From positions 186,001 to 250,000 of the forward strand of contig NZ_CAJGZV010000001.1 of assembly GCF_904846065.1 (NCBI RefSeq): DNA of 64,000 nucleotides, written 5' to 3'. The translations under genes were made by a program, and so were the position numbers. The notes under the pieces are model-generated. The model saw only the letters and a list, made by a program, of their open reading frames with translations. It was not told the origin of the DNA and ran no database searches. Positions 58,730 to 64,000 of the stretch are shown here, piece by piece; positions within the stretch are counted from its first letter, which is position 1; the number at the start of each line of letters is the position of its first letter. The DNA is from Psychrobacter immobilis (GTDB lineage Bacteria > Pseudomonadota > Gammaproteobacteria > Pseudomonadales > Moraxellaceae).

Positions 58730-60925
58730 ATGTCAGATGATCGAAATGAAATTGATAAAATTAAAACTATGTTAGCTGAGCTAAATAAACGAGTAGAAAG
58801 TACAATAGACGTACCTCAAAAATCTAAGTCTTTAGTAGAGTATGGAGTTGAATCTGAACAATATTTAAGACCATATGAATTAGAAGATAAAGTAGCAGTA
58901 GTAAATAAACATAATCAAAGTTTACAAAAAGAAGTTGAAATATTGAAAGAGGAAAAAGGTAGATTAAAAATCGAGAATAACAATAATACTGAGAAACTAA
59001 AAAAATATGTAAAGCAAATACAGGATTATGAAAAAAGAAACAGAAAATTTTTCGAGCTCTACTCGTTAGATAAAGAGGAAATATTCAAGTATCGGTTACT
59101 AATTGAGAAGTTGCAACAAGAAATAATTTCCTTAGAAGGAGTTGTTGAAAAACAGGAAAAGCGATATGAAAATTTAAAAAATCAATTTTCTTATAAACTT
59201 GGTAATAGACTAGTCGGTATGAGAAAGTCTAAAGATATACTAAAGCTTCCAAAAATATTACTAGACGACTATATAACAGTAAAGTCTAAGATAAAGCAAA
59301 CTTCTACAGATATAAGTATCCGTGATAAGACTAGATTGCCACAGCTACTTTATAATGGCAGCAGAGAGTATACAGTTTTTAATAGTAGTGTAACTTTACC
59401 TCTTAAAAGCAGATTGAGTACTGTTGTTTTTAACCAAGGTTTCAGTGATTCTTTAGACCTCCAGTTGTATGGTGTCAAACCATCTGCTTCAGTAGATATT
59501 GAATTAACTATTCGTACTTATCAAGGTGATTGTACATTTAGAGTCATGCCAGATTTCAAATACTTACATCATCTTTCATCTGATGAAACTATGACGATCA
59601 ACGTAACAATAAATGATGATCAAGCTCATAATTTTTTGCAGATACATAGCGCAAATGGGACTATGGAAATATCTTTTAAGAAAAAACGCGGAGTTCCATC
59701 TTTTATCCATCTCTTTCGAGTAGAACATCATAATGATATTGTGTTGGATACAGATTTAAATAATGTTAAAGAAGTGTCTAAGTATGATTTGACAATTCCT
59801 AAGCTCAAGAAAAAAGGTTCATTATTTAGAGAGGCAGTAGATATACAAAAAGAATATGGCTTTGAGACTGCAAGGAATTTTTTAAAAAAATACACTACTG
59901 AAGAACAGAAGAGTACTATCAATATTTTTTATGCTAACAATGAATTGAATAATAAAATAAGATGGTTAGATTATATTAATAAATATATCACAGATCATGG
60001 CATGCATCCTATTGAACTAACAGATAATAATAAAGAAAGATTTTACTGTATTACTAGTCCAGTAAGTTATAGGATAGAAGATCCTACAAAAATATCTGTT
60101 ATTATGCCTGCATATAATGCTGAAAAAACGATTCAACTTTCTATAAATTCGATTCTGAATCAGACTTGGCAGAATTTAGAATTGATCGTCATTAACGATT
60201 GTAGTGCTGATCGTACCTCTGAAATTATTAAGAAAATATCTTTGATCGATTCTAGAGTTAAGTTTATAAATAACCCCTATAATGTAGGAGCATATGTTTC
60301 TAAAAACCTAGGTTTAAAAATCGCTACAGGTGACTACATTACTGGGCATGATGCTGATGACTGGGCATACCCACAACGTCTTGAACAACATATGCAGCTT
60401 ATTAGGTCTGAGGAACAACCACCTCGAGCTAGTAATACACGCATGATCAGGATGGAAGAAAATGGTTATTTACCTTTATATCCCTTTGGGGCATTTTGTC
60501 ATGATGGTGTTATGAGAGTCGCTTCTATCACTTGTATGTTTGAAGCAAACTTCTTACGTGATACTTTAGGAGGTTGGGATTGTTCCAGGTTCGGCGCTGA
60601 TAGTGAAATTATCAATCGCTGTAAAATGGTTATTGGTGATGAATTTAAAAATTATAAGTCGTTGAGTATGATTTGTTTAGATGAGCCTACCAGTTTGACT
60701 AACCATCCTATACACGGTGTCTCTAAGACTTCGGGCATATCTCCTACTAGAAAGTTTTATAAAGAACAATGGACGGAATGGCATAAAAATATAGATAAAG
60801 ATAATGTGTATTTAGAATTTCCTCATTTGGAAAGAAAGTTTGAAGTTCCTGAAGGTACAGAGATTCCTGAAGAAAATATACTGAGGGCTATTCATAATGT
60901 AGAAAGCCATAATGAGAGTAAATAA
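58730..60925 (+). CDS. Coiled-coil protein with C-terminal family 2 glycosyltransferase
   Basis: A 731-residue protein. Residues 1-165 are charged and heptad-rich (VEILKEEKGRLKIENNNN, RLLIEKLQQEIISLEGVVEKQEKRYENL), a long coiled coil, then a short SYKLGNRLVGMRKSKDILKLPK motif seen after coiled coils in large O-antigen/capsule transferases. Residues 210-340 are beta-rich and unrecognised. The GT-A domain runs from about 447: ISVIMPAYNAEKTIQLSINSIL, LIVINDCSADRTSE (Asp pair), NVGAYVSKNLGL and ITGHDADDWAYPQRL (DxD). The coiled coil suggests a ruler or scaffold that assembles with partners (inference). Own promoter upstream; the next gene starts four bases after its stop. Confidence 0.83.
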   Translation: MSDDRNEIDKIKTMLAELNKRVESTIDVPQKSKSLVEYGVESEQYLRPYELEDKVAVVNKHNQSLQKEVEILKEEKGRLKIENNNNTEKLKKYVKQIQDYEKRNRKFFELYSLDKEEIFKYRLLIEKLQQEIISLEGVVEKQEKRYENLKNQFSYKLGNRLVGMRKSKDILKLPKILLDDYITVKSKIKQTSTDISIRDKTRLPQLLYNGSREYTVFNSSVTLPLKSRLSTVVFNQGFSDSLDLQLYGVKPSASVDIELTIRTYQGDCTFRVMPDFKYLHHLSSDETMTINVTINDDQAHNFLQIHSANGTMEISFKKKRGVPSFIHLFRVEHHNDIVLDTDLNNVKEVSKYDLTIPKLKKKGSLFREAVDIQKEYGFETARNFLKKYTTEEQKSTINIFYANNELNNKIRWLDYINKYITDHGMHPIELTDNNKERFYCITSPVSYRIEDPTKISVIMPAYNAEKTIQLSINSILNQTWQNLELIVINDCSADRTSEIIKKISLIDSRVKFINNPYNVGAYVSKNLGLKIATGDYITGHDADDWAYPQRLEQHMQLIRSEEQPPRASNTRMIRMEENGYLPLYPFGAFCHDGVMRVASITCMFEANFLRDTLGGWDCSRFGADSEIINRCKMVIGDEFKNYKSLSMICLDEPTSLTNHPIHGVSKTSGISPTRKFYKEQWTEWHKNIDKDNVYLEFPHLERKFEVPEGTEIPEENILRAIHNVESHNESK

Positions 60926-60929
60926 AAAT

Positions 60930-62585
60930 ATGAACAATCTATACCATTACATCCAGATGCACGCAGATAACCTGTCAGGTAAACCTGCAATCGTATTTAA
61001 AGATACTACTGTAAGTTATAGTCAACTTGATGGTTTTACTCAGAAGGTACGAAATTGGGTAGAGGAACAAAATATAGAGAAAGGCCGTATAGGTTTTATT
61101 TTTCTACCGCAGACACCTCAGGCCATTATGTGGTTTTTCGGGTTAATGTCTGCGGGTATCGTTCCTTCTTTGATGCCATTACCAAGCCATAAACAAGATG
61201 AAAAAAAGTACTGGGAAAGTCACCAACAGCTAATTGAATTAACAAATCCATCGTTGGTTGTGACTACATCTGAATGGTTATCTGCCTTTGAAGATATTAC
61301 AGAAAATATTGAATGTACAGTTCATGATAACGAATTACTAGATTCTTATACGCCAAATGAAAGTATTGAAGATACTAGAGGTGAAATTGCATTTTTGCAG
61401 CACAGCTCAGGTACTACAGGTCTAAAAAAAGGGGTGGCATTATCTCATACAGCGGTCATCGACCAAATTGAGTCTTACTCTCAGTCATTGTTTGCCACTT
61501 CTGATGATGTTGTTGTGTCTTGGTTACCGATATACCATGACATGGGGTTGATTGCTTGTACAATTATGCCCTTAGTGTTGGGTCAGACTATTGTCCTTTT
61601 AGATCCTTTTGAGTGGGTAAGTAAGCCTATCAGTCTCTTACAGGCTATTACGGACAATCATGGAACGCTAGTTTGGTTGCCTAACTTTGGTTTTGAACAT
61701 TTACGAAGAACGATCAAATCTAAGAAATTTATTGGATTGGATTTATCTTCGGTAAGAGCCTTTATAAACTGCTCTGAACCTTGCAAAGCCGAGACTTTCC
61801 ATAGATTCACCGATCATTTTAATGAGGTTGGAGTCACATTAGAAAAGTTACAAGTATGTTATGCAATGGCTGAAACAGTATATGCCGTTACCCAGACAAA
61901 AGTCGGTGAGGTAGCGAGCAAGATATGGGTAGACGATAAAGCTTTACTGGATAATAAGGTACAACTAACAACGGCTGAAAATGGTGTGCAACTGCTAAGT
62001 TGTGGGAAAGTCATAGATGGTTGCCAGGTAACTATTTTACACCCTGATTCCAATAAAACCGCAGATTCTGACCAATTTGGTGAAATAGTGATTTCTGGTC
62101 GTTTCTTGTTCAATGGCTATTATCATCGTCCTGAAAAGACAGAAGAGGTATTTGATGGTACATCATATCGTACTCGTGACTTAGGATTCATACATGCAGG
62201 TGAGCTTTATGTATTAGGTCGGCAAGACGATTTAATTATTAGCAATGGCCGAAACTATTTTGCTCATGAAATTGAACAGCATGTTAATGCATTGTCAGAC
62301 ATTAAGGCTGGTCGTAATGTAGCATTAGGTATCTATAATGATCAAATTGGAAGCAATGAGATATATTTAGTTCAAGAGCGTTTTCAAGATCAGTCTGTCG
62401 ATGATAAGTTAGAAAAAGAGATAGTAAAGATAATACGCCAAACTGTCCAAGATAATATGGGTTTATTATTACGTGATGTGATTTTAGTAGAGCCTTCATG
62501 GTTACATAAAAGTAGTAGTGGTAAAATAAGTCGTAATTTAAATAAAAGTAAATTATTAACCTTTTTAAATAAGCATAAGGAATAA
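60930..62585 (+). CDS. Fatty-acyl-AMP-ligase-like adenylating enzyme
   Basis: About 551 residues, ANL superfamily. AMP-binding P-loop LQHSSGTTGLKKGVALSH (about 151-168), SWLPIYHDMGLIACTIMP, WLPNFGFEHLRRTIKS, NCSEPCKAETFHRFTDHF, CYAMAETVYAVTQT and the hinge TRDLGFIHAGELYVLGRQDDLIISNGRNYFAHEIEQ. These spacings and the RDLGFI/GRQDDLIISNGRN end are those of FAAL enzymes, which make acyl-adenylates for transfer to a carrier protein rather than to CoA. The stop is followed three bases later by an ACP gene, its expected partner. ATG 60930 is used; ATG 60912 would overlap the previous gene by 14 bases. Substrate (fatty, hydroxy or other acid) unknown. Confidence 0.85.
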   Translation: MNNLYHYIQMHADNLSGKPAIVFKDTTVSYSQLDGFTQKVRNWVEEQNIEKGRIGFIFLPQTPQAIMWFFGLMSAGIVPSLMPLPSHKQDEKKYWESHQQLIELTNPSLVVTTSEWLSAFEDITENIECTVHDNELLDSYTPNESIEDTRGEIAFLQHSSGTTGLKKGVALSHTAVIDQIESYSQSLFATSDDVVVSWLPIYHDMGLIACTIMPLVLGQTIVLLDPFEWVSKPISLLQAITDNHGTLVWLPNFGFEHLRRTIKSKKFIGLDLSSVRAFINCSEPCKAETFHRFTDHFNEVGVTLEKLQVCYAMAETVYAVTQTKVGEVASKIWVDDKALLDNKVQLTTAENGVQLLSCGKVIDGCQVTILHPDSNKTADSDQFGEIVISGRFLFNGYYHRPEKTEEVFDGTSYRTRDLGFIHAGELYVLGRQDDLIISNGRNYFAHEIEQHVNALSDIKAGRNVALGIYNDQIGSNEIYLVQERFQDQSVDDKLEKEIVKIIRQTVQDNMGLLLRDVILVEPSWLHKSSSGKISRNLNKSKLLTFLNKHKE

Positions 62586-62588
62586 GTT

Positions 62589-62831
62589 ATGAAACAAGAA
62601 GAAGTCATGCAATTAGTGAGTAATGCTATTGAAGATACATTTATGGTAGATGCCAGTGAGATAACTGGCGATACTGTGGCAATGGATATTTCTGGCTGGG
62701 ACTCCTTGTCACATACTATTTTATTATCGAATATAGAAGATGCTATAGATCAAACATTAGCTATCGATGATTTAAATTTTAATAATGTTGGGGAATTAGT
62801 AGATATTATAACAGCACAGTTAAATAGTTAG
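62589..62831 (+). CDS. Acyl carrier protein
   Basis: An 80-residue carrier protein. The phosphopantetheine serine lies in SGWDSLSHTILLS (DSL motif, Ser38), between helices as in ACP folds. It differs from the fatty-acid-synthesis AcpP (which has GADSLDTVEL), so a dedicated ACP for the neighbouring adenylating enzyme is likely. Start codon follows TAAGGAATAAGTT after the ligase stop, three bases away, indicating tight co-expression. DltC of Gram-positive teichoic-acid D-alanylation has the same size and role, but the partner here is FAAL-like, not DltA-like. Confidence 0.92.
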   Translation: MKQEEVMQLVSNAIEDTFMVDASEITGDTVAMDISGWDSLSHTILLSNIEDAIDQTLAIDDLNFNNVGELVDIITAQLNS

Positions 62832-62905
62832 ATTTTGAACTATAAATTAACAAGTATTTTTGTAAGAAAAGTAAAAAAACAGACTCTTTTTAAAAGTGAT
62901 TCTTT

Positions 62906-63751
62906 ATGGCGACCTTTCCGTATTCAAAATTTCAGCATATCGACGATATAGTTTTAAAAGAAGATATCGTAAGCGACTTTTCTGTAGAAGTGCAAGGACT
63001 TAAACTAGAATGTAGGTTAAATCAGAAAGTAAAAAATGATTATCTAATAGTAACACCTAATGGGGCCGTTAATAGAAAAACGGCTGAATTACCTGTTTTT
63101 GCTCGTTGGAATTGGCACGGTATATTTAATAGCAGTATATTAGCAATCTCTGATCCAACACTTTATTTAGACGATAACTTACCTATTGGATGGTTCGCTG
63201 GTACTAAATATCAAAAAATTAGCGCATTTGTTGCAGATGCAGTTCTCAAAGTAGCAAGCTTGCTAGATATACCACCGAATCGTATTATCTTTTGGGGTAG
63301 TTCTGCTGGTGGTTATGCTAGTATTTTACTTGCCGCACAAATTGATGGTGCAAACTTTATAAGTGCAAATGGACAGACTCAAATAATAAATTACTATAAG
63401 GGACATATTGAGTCTTATAGGCAACTATTTGATAGTAACGCTACTGCTGAAAGCTTAGCCAAGAATTATCCAAAACAGTGGTCCGCAATTACTGCCCTCC
63501 AATCATCTTATGATAAGAAAAAGATAACATGCGGAGTCATTGTTCAAAATACTGTTGATACAAAGCATTATAATGAGCATTACATACCGTTCTGCGAGTA
63601 TTTTCATCTGCCAATAGAAGGTGGGATCAATGATAAGTTAAATTTACATAGCTTAGTATTTACCCATGAAAAAGGACATGGGCCTGAACCTGCAGAAATA
63701 GCTAAGAAGTTAGTTGAGGAATATTTGCCTAAAATTCTGAAAGAGAAATAA
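62906..63751 (+). CDS. Alpha/beta-hydrolase-like protein in the ACP cassette
   Basis: A 281-residue protein. Nucleophile elbow RIIFWGSSAGGYASILLAAQ (G-S-S-A-G-G, about residues 128-144), after DAVLKVASLLDIPPN; the catalytic His is probably in FTHEKGHGPEP near the C-terminus. N-terminal part beta-rich with RWNWHGIFNSSIL. It resembles the hydrolase-like proteins found in capsule loci. Being in the same run as the ACP, I infer a possible acyltransferase or thioesterase that uses the acyl-ACP; hydrolysis of a polymer ester is an alternative. Convergent with the cut gene at the window edge, only five bases between stops. Confidence 0.72.
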   Translation: MATFPYSKFQHIDDIVLKEDIVSDFSVEVQGLKLECRLNQKVKNDYLIVTPNGAVNRKTAELPVFARWNWHGIFNSSILAISDPTLYLDDNLPIGWFAGTKYQKISAFVADAVLKVASLLDIPPNRIIFWGSSAGGYASILLAAQIDGANFISANGQTQIINYYKGHIESYRQLFDSNATAESLAKNYPKQWSAITALQSSYDKKKITCGVIVQNTVDTKHYNEHYIPFCEYFHLPIEGGINDKLNLHSLVFTHEKGHGPEPAEIAKKLVEEYLPKILKEK

Positions 63752-63756
63752 TCAGT

Positions 63757-64000
63757 CTATTCGGAACTTGCTGCATCGATTATAGCTTTGCCCCAGCCTT
63801 TATATGGGGAAAATATAGGGAGACTGCCGTCAAACTCAACTGATTGGCTGCTCTCCCATACTAAAACACCATCAGCGTTTAATTTTTTTAAATAATTTAA
63901 ACGTTGCTTCATATCTTTTTCAGAAAGCTGTTTTATGATAAATCCACTCGAGTTATCTTTTCTTCGTGCTACTTTATAGATAGGAGATATATAAGGAATT
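63757..64000 (-). CDS. Partial gene, unknown protein (C-terminal 80 residues)
   Basis: The window edge cuts this gene; about 80 C-terminal codons are visible, ending TAG at 63757-63759. Visible text includes YISPIYKVARRKDN, KDMKQRLNYLKKLNADGVLVWESS and FSPYKGWGKAIIDAASSE. I recognise no family. It lies opposite to the polysaccharide genes and converges with the hydrolase-like gene. AT content is like the island. Confidence 0.6.
   Translation of the reverse strand, partial: IPYISPIYKVARRKDNSSGFIIKQLSEKDMKQRLNYLKKLNADGVLVWESSQSVEFDGSLPIFSPYKGWGKAIIDAASSE

Noticed and set aside
60930..62831. A DltA/DltC D-alanylation system
   Set aside because: The adenylating enzyme has the FAAL-type motif order and ending, not the DltA pattern, and no DltB-like acyltransferase is visible. 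I kept only the functional analogy.

Overview
The window looks like chromosomal DNA of a Psychrobacter species or a close relative (Moraxellaceae, Gammaproteobacteria). The basis is protein-level resemblance recalled from known families, not a search. Supporting signs are the order argH, algZ/fimS-like, algR-like, hemC, hemD, hemX (shared with Pseudomonas and relatives), a Balon-type ribosome hibernation factor (a family first characterised in Psychrobacter urativorans), a Staphylococcus-like class I aldolase, and a compact gltA / sdhCDAB / sucAB-lpd-sucCD block. I see no tRNA, rRNA, CRISPR array, prophage or intact insertion sequence.

Layout. 0-12 kb is housekeeping and accessory genes: a degenerate macro-domain protein, a membrane-anchored coiled-coil protein, prlC-yheV, the Balon homologue, a secreted protein, an endonuclease/exonuclease/phosphatase-fold protein, a quinone-oxidoreductase-like MDR enzyme, an AlkB-type dioxygenase, an alpha/beta hydrolase and an ABC exporter. 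12-18 kb holds an EamA transporter, class I aldolase, a lipoprotein that looks like a catalytically dead 5'-nucleotidase, and thiC behind a TPP riboswitch. 18-24 kb is the phosphate system pstS-pstC-pstA-pstB-phoU behind a recognisable Pho box, then yggX. 24-32 kb is argH, algZ-like/algR, hemC-hemD-hemX and a thioesterase. 32-37 kb has ribB(A), rarA, a small HExxH protein and a lipoprotein.

37-52.4 kb is the TCA-cycle block. gltA (minus) is divergent from sdhC-sdhD-sdhA-sdhB, followed by sucA-sucB-lpd-sucC-sucD (plus). Long non-coding spacers separate gltA/sdhC (about 1.04 kb) and sdhB/sucA (about 0.92 kb), and a terminator-like hairpin lies between sucB and lpd. A strong terminator follows sucD.

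52.5-64 kb is an AT-rich surface-polysaccharide island. It encodes two TagF-like (CDP-glycerol/ribitol phosphotransferase family) proteins, a fused cytidylyltransferase-SDR enzyme of the Acs1/Bcs1 type (predicted to make CDP-ribitol), two family-2 glycosyltransferases (one behind a long coiled coil), a KpsC/LipA-type capsule-gene remnant, and a three-gene cassette of fatty-acyl-AMP-ligase-like enzyme, acyl carrier protein and alpha/beta-hydrolase-like protein. My reading is that this makes a ribitol-phosphate-containing, teichoic-acid-like capsule with a possible carrier-protein-dependent acyl decoration. That combination is the best candidate here for an undescribed system. The island runs off the right edge, where a gene on the minus strand is cut.
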